A stretch of DNA of 64,000 bases from Rhizopus arrhizus (Eukaryota > Mucoromycota > Mucoromycetes > Mucorales > Rhizopodaceae): positions 248,001-312,000 of the forward strand of contig JAKZZE010000024.1 of the NCBI GenBank assembly GCA_024220505.1, given 5' to 3'. Shown one piece after another: positions 10,901 through 21,285 of this stretch. The translations under genes and the position numbers were made by a program. The first letter of the stretch is position 1, and every line of letters begins with the position of its first letter. Below the pieces are notes generated by a model that was not told the origin of the DNA, searched no databases, and saw nothing but the letters and a program-made list of their open reading frames with translations.

Positions 10901-12998
10901 GTCTTTCCTGCATAGTGCCAACAGGAGTTTCATTTGGCTTATAATCATCAGGGTTAACTGGATCAGGTATTTTAGGAATATTAGAATTTAACCAAGAAGT
11001 GGCTAATCCTGTTAAACCTATTCTTAGTTTAGGCAAAATGTCAAGTCCTAAACAAATGGGAACATCACTGCTAAAATCAAACACTTCAAATTCATATGAC
11101 AAACGGATTTGGTTATAATAAACAGTAAGATTTATTATGCCTAACCGGCTTACAGTACTTGAACTATTATGTCCTAACTTGATCGATCCTGGATTAGGTG
11201 TTGGAACTAAACCAAGTGCCGAACAGAACGAAGGAGACACACACGAAAAAGACGAACCGGTATCAATCATGGCCCATGTTTTGATGTGCTCTATAATAAT
11301 AGGAACATAAAGCGTATTAGTGTTTGAAGGCGCTTTAGAAAAGATGTGATGTGTAATGTACTTACAGGCCTGAGCAGCTTCAGCCACAGTAAGGGCTTCC
11401 GCAACATCAATGTCCATATCATCCGACGAATCGGGAACAGGAACAACGGGACCAGCAGCATCAGTCTTACGACCGGGAGAAGCATCACTACTACCCGAAG
11501 CAGCAGTGGCAGAAGAACCAACAGAAACAGAAACATCGTTACCAGAAGAGGCAACGGAAGACAAGGAAGAAGCAGGGGATCGACTCATTGCTCGAAACAT
11601 GTGAGAAGATCCGGCAGAGTCGTCAGCCAAAGAACCGGTTGAACGGCCCTTTCCTTTGCATCGGTGACCAGGACGCCAGTTGTCAGCACCACAAGAGCGG
11701 CACGGACGTCCCAAACCGGAAGGTTGGTTTCTTGGATTCCACTGAGAGGCAGCAGAACCAGAGGAGACATCATCTTGGGTTGAACCCGAAGACGGAGAAG
11801 AAGAGGAAGCTTTCTTCATAGCACGACATTCATCATTGCTATGGGTGGTGGTCTTGTGGAATCTGCAATACTTCCTAGAAGTCTGCGGATAAGGTGCAGA
11901 ACGAACAGCAGAACCAGAGACGAAAGCAGAAGATTTCTTCCGACCAGAAGAAGAAGAGTCATTGACCATCGAAGGGCCAGCAGAAGTGTGAGCAACGTTA
12001 GCTACTCTACGAACTTTGTACAGCGAATGGTACAAAGTCTTGGCCAACTTGACAACGTAGTCGACCAATTCTTTTTGTGCGTCCGTACAGTTGGCTAAGG
12101 ACACGATCACCTTCTTGTAGATATCGGCCTGAAGACCGATCAGAAAGCAACGAGTCAAGACGCAGCGATCTTGGATCTGTGCCAAGCGACGGAGGTTGTT
12201 GAAACGTTCAACGTACTGGTCAACAGTTTCAGCAGCAGTCATGGAGATGCGTAACAACTCCGTTGTAGACGTGGCTTTTTCTTCAGCCGAACCAACACCA
12301 TAATGGCTAGTAAAAGCCTTTTTGAACTGACTCCACGTATGGACATCCTCTTTTTCTTGGTACTCATCAAGCCAAGTACGTTGACTCGATGACAAGCAAG
12401 GAGGGAGAAGACGAAGCCAGTGCTGATCAAGATCAAGACCATGTGCGAACATTACGTCCTGAAATTTTTTCAAGCAGTGCTTGACATCCACAGAGACAGG
12501 GGCAGATGGGTCAAAGACCGCACCCTTCCACTGCATGAGGGGTAGGTTTGGAGGTACAACATTCAAGGCTGCAGGAGCAACCTTAGGTGAACCAGTCCAA
12601 GCGGTGGGAACAGCATGGTTCATGGCTCGCTGGAGGAGGTCTCTAGTATGAACTAGTCTCTCCAGATCCTTAGAGCAGGCTTCGTACTTAGCGCGCACCA
12701 TGCTATCTTCCTCTGACTCAGGCGTCGTAGAAAGAAGACGAACAGACAAGTTAAGAATAACTTGGGTGGCACCGATGATGGTGGAATCCAACTCCTCAAT
12801 AGAAGAGTGGATGGATGGAACTGCGATTCTAGGCTCAAGAGAACCAGAAGAAACTGCGGAAGTGGTCATTCCAGAGGACTCTGCCTCTGAAGGTAAAGTA
12901 GAAACATCTGACATACGACGAGCGTTATCAGGATAAGTTTTGGCATTACTACTGGAAGAACCAGCAGCAGCAGAGTTAAAGTCATTTGTGTTTGACAT
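7947..12998 (-). CDS. Gag-Pol polyprotein of chromovirus B
   Basis: One uninterrupted 1683-residue frame from the ATG at 12998. The open frame extends upstream into the LTR, but 12998 is the first ATG inside the element with typical Gag composition. Domains in order are Gag capsid-like region; Cys/His knuckles (CRFHKTTTHSNDEC and CRSCGADNWRPGHRC); aspartic protease DTGSS near residue 579; reverse transcriptase with YIDD near 897; RNase H with TDHKAL; integrase with HHCC zinc finger near 1245 and D,D35E core (SDNGKEF, NPLGNSVNEAF); and chromodomain at about 1597-1650 (W-x-x-Y/W cage, TWEP motif). The chromodomain is expected to steer integration toward marked chromatin. No frameshift or stop between Gag and Pol, as in Tf1/sushi-type elements. 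Confidence 0.95.
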   Translation of the reverse strand: MSNTNDFNSAAAGSSSSNAKTYPDNARRMSDVSTLPSEAESSGMTTSAVSSGSLEPRIAVPSIHSSIEELDSTIIGATQVILNLSVRLLSTTPESEEDSMVRAKYEACSKDLERLVHTRDLLQRAMNHAVPTAWTGSPKVAPAALNVVPPNLPLMQWKGAVFDPSAPVSVDVKHCLKKFQDVMFAHGLDLDQHWLRLLPPCLSSSQRTWLDEYQEKEDVHTWSQFKKAFTSHYGVGSAEEKATSTTELLRISMTAAETVDQYVERFNNLRRLAQIQDRCVLTRCFLIGLQADIYKKVIVSLANCTDAQKELVDYVVKLAKTLYHSLYKVRRVANVAHTSAGPSMVNDSSSSGRKKSSAFVSGSAVRSAPYPQTSRKYCRFHKTTTHSNDECRAMKKASSSSPSSGSTQDDVSSGSAASQWNPRNQPSGLGRPCRSCGADNWRPGHRCKGKGRSTGSLADDSAGSSHMFRAMSRSPASSLSSVASSGNDVSVSVGSSATAASGSSDASPGRKTDAAGPVVPVPDSSDDMDIDVAEALTVAEAAQACKYITHHIFSKAPSNTNTLYVPIIIEHIKTWAMIDTGSSFSCVSPSFCSALGLVPTPNPGSIKLGHNSSSTVSRLGIINLTVYYNQIRLSYEFEVFDFSSDVPICLGLDILPKLRIGLTGLATSWLNSNIPKIPDPVNPDDYKPNETPVGTMQERQRLMSTIQPLLDANTSIPMSSHCNLPGAIITLDTEPNAFAYRRQPDIAIANRKIMEDQIQTWLDDCVIEPAPSNTRFNNPIFLVGKKDVNGLYTKKRAVIDPRLLNQLVKNVDRMPLPLISDLHQRMGSATIFTTFDIRACFHRFLIQESDRPKTAFTHPFTGMQYQFRHCPFGLTSTGNIVQRVLTNLFADLPYTALYIDDLCVFSSGDMNQHIEYVREVLKRLTAANLIINVEKTHFAQSCVNILGWTIGNNGSLIPDQRKLTNIHSWPTPKTGRQVMSFLGFANYFRNSLPMFSRLTAPLDRLRSLNSLKGIWNETHECSFRNIKDALVNAPVIHIPDLKYPFYVATDASAYGIGGVVYQVIDQDIKYNAFAARSLSPTERRYHTNKRELLAIVFMFERYNKWLYNRHFTLTTDHKALIYIKKQVVPNAAMLVWFETIFEYSFDIVHCPGIKNIIPDALSRLFPDDNKLEGGNNVNNVAIYNIRGKEKEKRKPTFKEKSRSYETQTYAVTSATSSSKPLLHRALQYEDYITPPPEERKDIILKAHLLGHYGIKAIEQTIHGDNLHWTNLRQDIQDVISKCHECKMFNIAKTGYHPPRSILPDGPLDHWVMDLGTFNITSTSGNNFLLVMVDLFSRFTILKAIPDKQALTIAKQLVDIFCTFGWPKVIASDNGKEFTATIVTELINNSGIDKRVSNPFNPLGNSVNEAFVGIAKKTIVKQLQGRKEDWDLYVPATQYAMNLKYSRLHKSRPYTVIFNKVPNDMKDYSHIKPTLRSDAIDSKAIENRLKYATEVVIPALAKRIKETQDVDNAYFMKTNKIVHTPFPLHSEVMIKNVNKENKTDPHYEGPFYISGMTTNGSYILVDKQNNLLSRDVPTSHLKLIALPSNKSAESIDGQHYEIQAIIQHKGTPGNYQYLVHWKGYDDPTDYTWEPTSSFDDRSSIETYWARRQAGNNTAVSKKARLPKRTVLTREHHSRSKRSRR

Positions 12999-13049
12999 AT
13001 TGGTAAGGTAGGTAGTAATAATAAAAAAGGGTTGTTTTAAAAATAAAGT

Positions 13050-13073
13050 CAATAAAGAATTCACAAAAAAAAA
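13050..13073 (-). promoter_or_regulatory. Atypical primer-binding region of chromovirus B
   Basis: Directly inside the 5' LTR the minus strand reads nine T, then GTGAATTCTTTATTGAC. No TGG typical of a tRNA 3'-CCA priming site is present. Chromovirus C has the closely similar T-run plus GACGAATTCTCTTTAC at the same place. The conserved position suggests a non-standard minus-strand primer, perhaps self-priming or an internal tRNA fragment. I could not find a convincing complement in the LTR. Confidence 0.4.
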
Positions 13074-13496
13074 TGTTTTGCCAAGTATTAAAATAAAAGA
13101 CAAAAACTAAAAAGACAATAGTTGTGAAACTAAAGATTATATATTTCTTTATTAATAAAAACATTTGAGGCTATTTATACTTTTTGGATGTCTGGATCTT
13201 TACCGCTATTTCAATTGATCGGTTAAAAGAATAATGTGGGAAGGATGGGAAGATAAAGGAAAGATAGTAGATAATCAATAGCCGCTGTCTTCTTGACGAA
13301 TCAAGGGACAATGAAGTAGATAAATTATTGATCTAACGATAATTATCGAATAAAGTTGGATTGAACTGCCGTTGTTATAATCAGGTTCCGATATAGTCGT
13401 GGGAACGCCGATAGGGACAACAGGGCAGAGTTGGCTATTGCGGAGATCTCTCGTTTATCCATGAATGTTCACTTTACTAGTTGTGTGGATACAACA
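13074..13496 (-). repeat. 5' LTR of chromovirus B
   Basis: 423 bp, identical by eye to 7298-7720, with TG...CA ends. Confidence 0.95.
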
Positions 13497-13982
13497 TTTT
13501 GTAAGGTAGTCAATTCCAGCAATTATATAACGATAGCCTGCTCTTGATGCTTGTACGTGCTTAACATCTAGTGCTATACGATCAAAGGGTTTCTTCGACA
13601 CTGGTACTGGATATAATTCTTCATTAAGACTTTTACTTCCATATACTTGGCATCGAGGGCATTTTTTGACGTATTCTTGGATATCTTGTGACATTTTTTC
13701 CCAGTAGTATCTTGTTGCAATTTTGTGTAGCGTATTGTTATAAGCAAGATGTCCTCCTAAAGGATGTTGATGGTAGGTATGAATAATGTTTTCAGCCTCT
13801 TCCTTATTTAAAACTTTGCGAATGATCCCATTGGATGTGTTGTAGCGATACAAAGTATCTTTATATATTGTATAATTGATTGATTCTCTTTCAAGATATT
13901 TTATCATTTTTGTTGATATGTTATCAGGTATTTTTAGTGTGAGTAAATATTGTTTCATCTTTTTCATTTTTTCTTCTTCCAT
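13497..13982 (-). pseudogene. Element A integrase, N-terminal part (split by chromovirus B)
   Basis: Begins at an ATG at 13982 and contains the integrase zinc finger (H-H in HQHPLGGHLAYNN, C-C in CPRCQ) and the first catalytic Asp in ALDVKHVQA. It ends at the B insertion, and the remaining catalytic residues are at 6432-7297. As in element D, the integrase is an ORF of its own, about 190 bp downstream of the RT-RNase H stop codon. How it is translated is unclear from the sequence. Confidence 0.9.
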
Positions 13983-14101
13983 TGTGTGTAACTTTGTTAT
14001 TGTGCTTTAAGGTGGTACTATTTCTGTAATTTTCTGTATTAAGGTTTTGTCTGTTTGTGTGTGTGTGTATAATTTTTTTTTTTTGATTTTGTTTGTTTCA
14101 A

Positions 14102-14129
14102 CTACCCTCCCAGCCTCCTTGTAGTTTTC
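14102..14129 (-). promoter_or_regulatory. G-rich purine tract with hairpin arms between pol and integrase of A
   Basis: The minus strand reads CTACAAGGAGGCTGGGAGGG followed by TAGTT. Four G-runs could form a two-layer quadruplex, and the flanking AACTAC/GTAGTT could pair. Element D has two similar copies at the same place (about 23571-23596 and 23669-23693). Possible roles include a central polypurine tract or a translation/processing signal for the integrase ORF. All roles are inferred. Confidence 0.4.
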
Positions 14130-14171
14130 TTTTTTTTTTTTTTTTTTTTTTATATGATGTTCTTTTGTTCT

Positions 14172-16284
14172 TTAGTAGCCTAATCTTGACAAGAAGTCGG
14201 CACTTTCATTAACTCGGCCTGGCCGGTACTTGATTTCGTACTCATATTCTGCTAATATGGTAATCCATCTTGCAATGATACCAGTAGGATTGGTTGTATT
14301 AAGTAAGCCTTTTAGTGCTGAATGATCTGTAATGATGGTGAATTTTCGTCCAAGAAGATAAGGTCTAAATTGTTTGACAGCCCAAATTAAGGCTAAGCAT
14401 TCTAACTTTGATACTCCATAATTGGTTTCACTTGACTTTAAGCTTCTGCTTGCGTATATTATAGGGTGCTCGTGACCATTGTCGTCTAACTGAGTTAAGA
14501 TGCAACCAAGGCCTAGTCTAGAAGCGTCTGTTACAAGTATAAAATCCTTGTTGAAATCTGGCCTTGCTAAAACTGGTGCCTGAGTTAATAATTTTTTCAA
14601 GGATTCAAATGATTCAGTTGTTTTGCTAGTCCAAGGTATTCTTTTTGTCGTCTTGATTTGGTCATGCAATGGACGTGCTATTGCAGCAAAGTTTTTTATA
14701 AATCTACGGTAATATGAGGCTAAACCTAGGAATCCTCTAATTTGTGTGAGCGTTTTGGGAACGGGATAATTTTTTATCTTTTCTATTTTGCTTGGGTCGG
14801 TCTGAATTCCTTCTTTTGTTACAATGTATCCAAGGAACTTCAGATGATCTTTAAAGAAAAAGCACTTTTCTGGGTTGAGCTTTAGGTTTCCCATTTTGAT
14901 ACAATTGAAAACTTGTTCTAAGTGAATTAAGTGTTCTTGACAGTTATTTGAATAAACATTTAGATCGTCGATATATGCTACCAAACATTTGTTGATTAAT
15001 GGTCTGAAGCAGAGATCAATGAGACGCTGGAAAGTTGCGGGTGAATTTACTAATCCCATAGGCAATGTGTTGTAATGATATACTCCGTATTTTGTGGTGA
15101 AAGCTGTTAATTCCTTGCTACTCTCTTCCAAGGGTACTTGATGAAAACCAGCTCTCATGTCAAGAGCGGAAAATACTTTAGCTTTTCCCAAAGTGTCTAA
15201 TAAATCGTCGATTCTTGGCAAAGGGTATGAATCTTTCTTTGTTACAGCGTTTAACTTGCGATAATCAATTACCATACGGTATTCACCGTTTTTCTTTTTA
15301 ACAAGTATTACCGGAGCAGCCCAAGGACTGTTTGATGGTGCAATTACACCTAACTTGCAGTATTTATCCAATTCCTTTTGTAAATAGTCAGATTCTATAG
15401 GACTAAGTCGATAGGGTCTATGACTAATAGGCTGAGTATTCTCTTCTATGATAATTTTGTGCTTCAAAATTGATGTGTAGCCAATGGTATTATTATCCCA
15501 ATCAAATATTTCCTTGAATCTATATAGCAATTTTCGTAGTTTCTGATTCATTTCTTTTGATATATCTCCAACTTCCACTTTTGCATATGAATCTTTGTCT
15601 ATCATTTCTTCTTTATCACTTTCGGTTTCTGAGTTCTGATTATACTCCATAGTATATAAATCTGCTTCTTTGTTAAGTTGATACGCTTGTATGACTTCCT
15701 CATCTTGTAAATCAATTTTCTCAAGCTTTCCTATCTTTTCAAACGACTTTAGGTGGATGTTTTTCTTTGATCGGTTGTATAGATGTATTTCGATGCTCTT
15801 GTTGTTTAATACTATAGTGGCATTTAAGTCGAAATATCCCATTGCTTGAATAATGTCAGGGTTGGTTAGTTCAAAACTATAAGTGACTGACTTTAACTGT
15901 CCAGGTGGTTTTTTAAGCTGAAATGTGCTTGACGTATAGGCTTTTAAGATCATCCCTTCTTTTGGAGCACGAATGATTTGATCATTGTTATTTGTTATTA
16001 TCTCAATTTCTTGGTCAGATTCTTTTTCCAATACTAATAATGATTGATCATTGTCTTCTTCTTGATGTTCTTTGTCGGATAGTTCATCTTCAGCACTGTA
16101 AATATCTTCATCACTATGTTCTATTGATTCATCCTCCGTACTGTATTCCTCTTCAGGGCTTTCATCGGCTTCTTCTTCAAAATGGACATGTTTTGAATTT
16201 GAATTAGTTTGACTGACTGGATTTTTGTATGTTTGCGTATAAGTCGTAATTTTTGGTATTTTTTCTTGCTTGCGTAAGAAGGTA
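14172..16284 (-). pseudogene. Element A pol, reverse transcriptase and RNase H part
   Basis: Open frame continuing the protease part at 17915-18880 after removal of the 1.63-kb element. Joining at the shared TA keeps the frame. It starts with an acidic linker rich in E/D/S, then RT fingers-palm (ILVKKKNGEYRMVIDYRKLN), the polymerase motif AYIDD and RNase H-like domain (TDASRLGLG, ITDHSALKG), and ends RPGRVNESADFLSRLGY before a stop. The first nine residues of the apparent open frame beyond 16284 come from the inserted element, not from pol. The RT itself looks intact. The gene as a whole is disrupted by the insertion. Confidence 0.92.
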
Positions 16285-17914
16285 CAGTAGCGGACAAAAC
16301 TGGTGCACAAAACTTTTTTTCAGCTTTTAACTACCATTACCTGCTCATGGTAGTTGCAATAGTCATGAAACTGTACTAGAAGGAGGATATACTAGTCATT
16401 GTAATTTATGTATGTTCTGAGCATGACATTGTTAAAACTGAGCGATAAGCGTGCTTTAAATTTATAAAATTTTATATTTTCTAAAAACCGCAAAAGTGGC
16501 TAAGACCTTAGACTTTATATAATCATCTCATCTCTTGATATCATCGGATGTTCTTCTTTGCATATGCTAATAATATGCGTGTATATCATTTTCAGTAAAA
16601 GAACCCGGCTCTTTAACTATTCTTTTCCAAAGATCATCGACCCTTTTTGATCTAGTGTCGTATCATCATACCTTTGCCATCAATTGCCACCTGGCATGCT
16701 TAAGCGGACTTAGGCCGGGATTAGTGGCGGCTAAACTTGTAGCACAGAGGCGCTGTTATCAAATATTGAGTTTGTGGTATGCGTTGACTTGTGCCTTGTG
16801 TCATTGTCATGCTGAAACGAGAGATTACGACGTTTTAGACCACTATACGCTAGGCTTTTGTGGTATGAAGTAAGCGAAATATATGTGCATATTTATGAGT
16901 TCATTATACCATCGTATACCTGACACACATATTCTGGTCCTCAATATCTAATACAGCCTTAAAACATAACAGAGCAGCCAGCATGCTTCATTGTTTGATC
17001 ACCGTGAAAAAATCGCTAAGGTTGCTCGACTTGCTTTCAATATTAGTGTATACTATCTGCATCCATAATGTTCATATTTGTTTCATTGCTAAAGATAGCA
17101 GACTTCCAGCCCTCTATAGTATACAATGGCTTGTCGTGATACCACATTCATCGCTTTTTCCGACTTATACAGCTGATGAAATTCTTCGATTCCTTACTTC
17201 CAGACTCAAAATCTAGCTTCCTACTGTGCCTTTAGACTGACAGTCTGCTAACACTGTATCTTAAGGTCCTCAAAATGTGCTGAGCATCAGGAACTGTGTG
17301 TAGCGGACCTTGTCCAAGCTCTAGGTTGATGACTGAACTAATAACTTTTCAGGCTAATAGCGGAATACCTTCATGATCACAAGACATTAAGTTTCTTTCT
17401 TCCCTCTTTCTCCTGTTGATTGTCCATTTAGTGATTCTTGTTACTCTAGGAGTATCTGTTCTCGTACGAACTAAGTGTATTCGAGATCTCAGAGTTTCAT
17501 TTTTACAGTTGCTTATTTTCTTAAACATATAAGGCTAGTACTTTGTTATAGTGAATAGGGTAAAAACAAAAGGGGGGGCTCAATGGGAAATACAAAATAA
17601 GTACAGTTTTATATATTTTTTATGAGCTACTAGAATTTACTAATCTGCTGTGAAATCTGAAAGCAAACGGGAGAGATTTGGGGAAAATTGAAAGAAGGCT
17701 AGACAAGCACTACATTTTTGGCGAAAATTGAAATATGCAAAAAATCACTAAAAATGACCTTATGCCTGAGGGATGTCCGGCACAGTTCCGGTTTACATAA
17801 CGTAATGTATATTTTAGACTGTCTTTCAGATGGTATATACCACAAAAGTCGCAGACATATGGCGGAGATACAATGTTAATTTTAAGTTTTGTGCACCAGT
17901 TTTGTCCGCTACTG
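16285..17914. mobile_element. 1.63-kb non-autonomous TA-flanked element, copy 2
   Basis: 1630 bp with the same CAGTAGCGGACAAAACTGGT termini in inverted orientation and TA duplications at 16283-16284 and 17915-17916. It is nearly identical to copies 1 and 3. It interrupts element A pol between the protease and reverse transcriptase. The 77-residue plus-strand frame is at 16983-17216. Confidence 0.93.
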
Positions 17915-18880
17915 TAATAGGCAATTCGGCTTTTTGGTTCTTGTATGTTACTTTTAAGGATTCACTATTAAAATCAATCTTCGCTTTAGCTCTAATTAAC
18001 CAATTGTTTCCAAGGATGAAGTGAGTGGGACATGAAGGTAATACTTCTACTGTACAGGGTATAATCATATTTTCTTTTACTTCTACTGGTACATCATAGA
18101 TAACTCCTAATCCTGCTTGTTTTGTTCCATTTCCCATAGTAAATATAGTTTCGGAGGCAGCGTCTATAGAGAGTCCTAATTTATCAGCTAAAGCTTTCGA
18201 CATACAAGTCTTTGCTGCTCCACAGTCGATTAACGTTCTAATCCTATGGTCTCCAATGGTAGTTTTTGAATATACAGCGGTGGTATTAAATTCATCGTCT
18301 TCAATTATTGCAACCGTTTGTTGAGAACCTTGATTTTTAGTAGCAGTTCTTCTAGTTCTACAAACACCAGCTAACTGTCTGCGGTATTTAGGGACATCAT
18401 TGATTAGGTCTCTAAATGTTGCGTTGGTAGGTCGGTCTAATATATCCGTAGCGATATCGTAGGATGGAATTGGTTGTGTTCTTTTAGGCTGTTTCTTTTT
18501 GATAGGCTCAATAGGTAAATCAGTTTCCATTTCTATATCTTGATTTGTATGTGTTTGATTGTTATTTGAAGGTTTGATTTCTTCCAAATGACTTCTAGTA
18601 GTAACGCGTTTGGTAACAACTGTTGGTTTGGCTGTTTTCTTTTGAGCTGTGGTACGTGTTTTAGTATAAGGAACAGCTCTGGTGACTTCGGGTGGTTTAT
18701 CAGGTCTGATGGCAGTATACAATTCTTTCTCGTTTCTATTTTCATTTTCTGTTAGGATGGCATTTAAATGTTGTGTTTGTTTTTGTGATTGTTGTTTGGT
18801 TTCGTTAATGGATTTTGTTTGATTTTGGGTATTCGATTGACCATTGCTTTCGTTATTAAAAACAATCGACCCATCTAGTT
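17915..18880 (-). pseudogene. Element A pol, N-terminal linker and aspartic protease part
   Basis: This frame is entered from gag by a -1 shift at 18878-18884. A basic/Thr-rich linker precedes a retropepsin-like domain (IRTLIDCGAAKTCMSKALAD, then G-N-x-W-L flap-side motifs). The active-site triplet is D-C-G, where the D element and most retropepsins have D-S-G or D-T-G, so the protease may be impaired. The frame ends at the 1.63-kb insertion. An open frame with no ATG at the start fits frameshift expression. Confidence 0.85.
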
Positions 18881-20149
18881 TTTTGAAGGCTGATTTTGTG
18901 CAGATGGTTGCAAAGGAAGTTCATCATTTTGATTACTGTTGGGTTGATTACGATATCGGCTGTTGTAATTAGATCTTTCATATCCATTATTATAGTTATT
19001 TCTGAATCTATTATTGTGTCCATTATAGTTGTTATTTCCGTTGTAGTCGATGTTTCGATTATTGTTATAACCATTATTGCTATAATAGTTAGGGTTACTA
19101 TTATTATTGTTGTTATATCTTTGATAATTGTCTTTAACGTTGGGATTGTAATTGTTGAAATTGTTATAGTTGTTGCGAGCATTGCGATTGTAAGGTCGAT
19201 TATGTTGATCATGTATATTCAATTCGTTGCGGATAGCTTGTTGAATCATATTAAGAATCTCTTGTTGATTATTAAGATTAGTATGACCGTGATGATACCT
19301 AGTTGAATGATTCACATGATATTGGGTGTCATTAGGATAACCTACTACTTCCATTGTTGACAACCGATTAACTCCTGTTGTAACATTGGTATTGGTAGCT
19401 AGATTTCCTGATGATTTACCAAATATTTGAACATCACTGACTGGTAAAATCTGTGCAGGTCTTTCATCAATATCTACAAGTTCAACATTATGATTATTTA
19501 TGTTGTATCGACCAGCATGTGCATTATCGTTGTGATATATCAAGGCATTGTTAATGTTTCGAGGTATGAAGGGGTTGTCGACCATGGCAATCTTACGAGG
19601 TCTATTTGCGTTCCACCATCCTTCAGAATGTGTGAGCCAGTCTTTAAAGTTCTTGGAACTGCTTTGTATGCAGAAATTTTTTATTTCGTTTAGTAATCCA
19701 GCACGGAATCTGCTTTCTATCAATGCTTCATTATCAATATTGGCCAAATCGGCTGCTTCTCTTAATCTTGCAAGAAATATTTGTGGATGCTCTTGTTCTC
19801 CTTGGAACATATCATTAAATTCCATTTCATAGCTTTGTATTAGTTCCGGGGTGATATAATGATTCTTGAGTGCCTCTATTGCTTGGTCATACTTGATCTC
19901 TGGCTGTTCTTTTAAAATAACACGTTCAAAGTAGACTTTGGCAGCACGTCTTAGTTGTGATTTGAGAATGGCTATTTTTCTTTATTCTCCCTGCGTATTG
20001 TTAACTGCAAGGTAGGAGTCTAGGATTTCTTGAAAATGACGGAAATCTTCTCCTTCATATCCGTAAAATTCGATGAGTCTTGGTCTATAACCTTGTATTA
20101 CGCTTTGGTTGCTGACTGAAGCCAACACGTTAGGTCCTGTAGTTGTCAT
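18875..20149 (-). pseudogene. Element A Gag (nonsense mutation)
   Basis: Gag frame starting at the ATG at 20149, broken by a TAA at 19984-19982 (codon 56), then open to the stop at 18875. The capsid-like region matches D Gag (YEGEDFRHF, ITPELIQSYE, GEQEHPQIFLARL, FCIQSSSKN, AEGWWNANRPRKIAMVDNPF). The C-terminal third is extremely rich in Asn, Tyr and Arg and contains no CCHC zinc knuckle. Such a tail could bind RNA through Arg or self-assemble, but that is inference. The last codons carry the A AAA AAC slippery site for pol. Confidence 0.9.
18878..18884 (-). promoter_or_regulatory. -1 ribosomal frameshift slippery site (A AAA AAC), element A
   Basis: The heptamer is read in the Gag frame as TC-A AAA AAC, directly followed by the Gag stop TAG. 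A -1 slip enters the open pol frame. The same heptamer occurs at the same place in element D (26786-26792), just before its Gag stop. Confidence 0.8.
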
Positions 20150-20257
20150 TGCTGCTAATAAGTGTTTTGAGATTGTTGGTTCGATTTTGAGTAAATTTTT
20201 TTTTTTGAATAAGTCTGTTGATTTCTTGATAGATTTTAAGTAGTTTTCAATTTTGAT

Positions 20258-20275
20258 CCCTCGTAGTGACCACCA
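20258..20275 (-). promoter_or_regulatory. Primer-binding site of element A
   Basis: Two bases inside the 5' LTR. The plus strand reads CCCTCGTAGTGACCACCA, the 3' end of a tRNA including CCA, so the minus strand (TGGTGGTCACTACGAGGG) would anneal to it. The identical 18-mer is used by element D (35637-35654). The tRNA species is not identified. Confidence 0.85.
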
Positions 20276-20277
20276 AA

Positions 20278-20805
20278 TGTGAGATTGGAGTTTGTAAGGT
20301 TTTTATAGTGTTAAATAGGTTTGATTTAAGAGAGTCTTGATATAAGATCAAAGGTTTAGGTAGGATTTGATTTCAAAAAGAGTAATGATTTCAATATAAG
20401 TTTGCTTGTAAGAAGTGACCACCAGATCTTATAAGTAGATCAAACTGTTGTGAATAAAATAAAGTAAAAAGATAAAAAAAAAAAAGGGATTACAATGAAG
20501 TGTATTTGCTTCAAGGGACTTCTTGTTCTTGATGTTAAGTAAAATAAAAGAAAAACAAAATAGATTTACTTTGTATGATATTTATTAAAATAATCAAAAA
20601 GTAAAGTAAATAAGTGAAGTAAAATAAAAGTTAAAAGTGAAGTAAGTAAGTCAGTAAGTTAAAAGTATAAGAAATATTGAAGTTATTTATATGTTTTTGG
20701 CTTTTCTGATTATATGCTGTTTTTGATGATTTTGTGGATATTCTGTGTTTTTTGTATTTTTCTGGATTTATCTGTATTCATACGTATTTGCTTGTATTTT
20801 CCTGG
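20278..20805 (-). repeat. 5' LTR of element A, first part (split by element D)
   Basis: 528 bp matching 3275-3801. The LTR resumes after element D at 36142 and ends at 36202. Element D used CTGG (20802-20805 and 36138-36141) as target. Confidence 0.92.
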
Positions 20806-21285
20806 TGTTATTTTATAGGTTGGCTTGTTGTAAGTGAGTTAATTTGAGTAAAGTTTGCTTGTAAAGCTTGATTGTAAGGTTAAGATTGCCTTGTAAGTTG
20901 TTGTTTTATATAGAATTTTAGCGAATGCTTGTTAAGTAGTGACCACCAGATCTTATATGTAAGATCAATACGATGTTTCTTGATAAAATAATATAAAAAG
21001 TAAAGTAAAATAAGAGATCAGGAACTTTTATGAGTAAGTTAGCCTGCTTTATTGAGTTAAGTATATAAAAATATAAAAGAACTTGACTAATTTTCTTCCT
21101 TGACTGAATGGTTGGGGATATATATATATAATAATAATTTTTTTTTTTTTTTTTTTTTTTTTTTGACTTTTTTCATTTTTTGACTTTTTTCACTTTTCGA
21201 CTTTTTTCACTTTTCGACTTTTTTCACTTTTTGACTTCTTTCACATTTGCTTCGTGTAACCTCTTTACTGGCTACTATGGTCACA
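20806..21285 (-). repeat. 3' LTR of element D
   Basis: 480 bp; plus-strand start TGTTATTTTATAGG, end GGTCACA. It contains the GTGACCACCAGATC motif at about 20940, a TATA(TATA) stretch, a long T-run and TTTTTCACTTTT(C/T)GAC repeats near 21165-21240. Confidence 0.94.

Larger units (their letters stand above)
7298..13496 (-). mobile_element. Chromovirus B (Ty3/gypsy), apparently intact
   Basis: A 6199-bp minus-strand element with 423-bp LTRs (7298-7720, 13074-13496) that look identical by eye, starting TGTTGTATCC and ending GCAAAACA. A 5-bp target-site duplication TTTTG occurs at 7293-7297 and 13497-13501. A polypurine tract (GAAGGGGGCAA on the minus strand, 7721-7731) abuts the 3' LTR. The single long ORF encodes Gag-Pol with a C-terminal chromodomain. 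Intact coding and matching LTRs suggest a recent insertion. Confidence 0.95.

Noticed and set aside
11410..11821. Plus-strand frames opposite chromovirus B gag
   Set aside because: Antisense shadows of the Ser/Ala-rich Gag region.
18896..19306. Ile/Val-rich plus-strand frame looking like a membrane protein
   Set aside because: Antisense shadow of the Asn-rich Gag tail.
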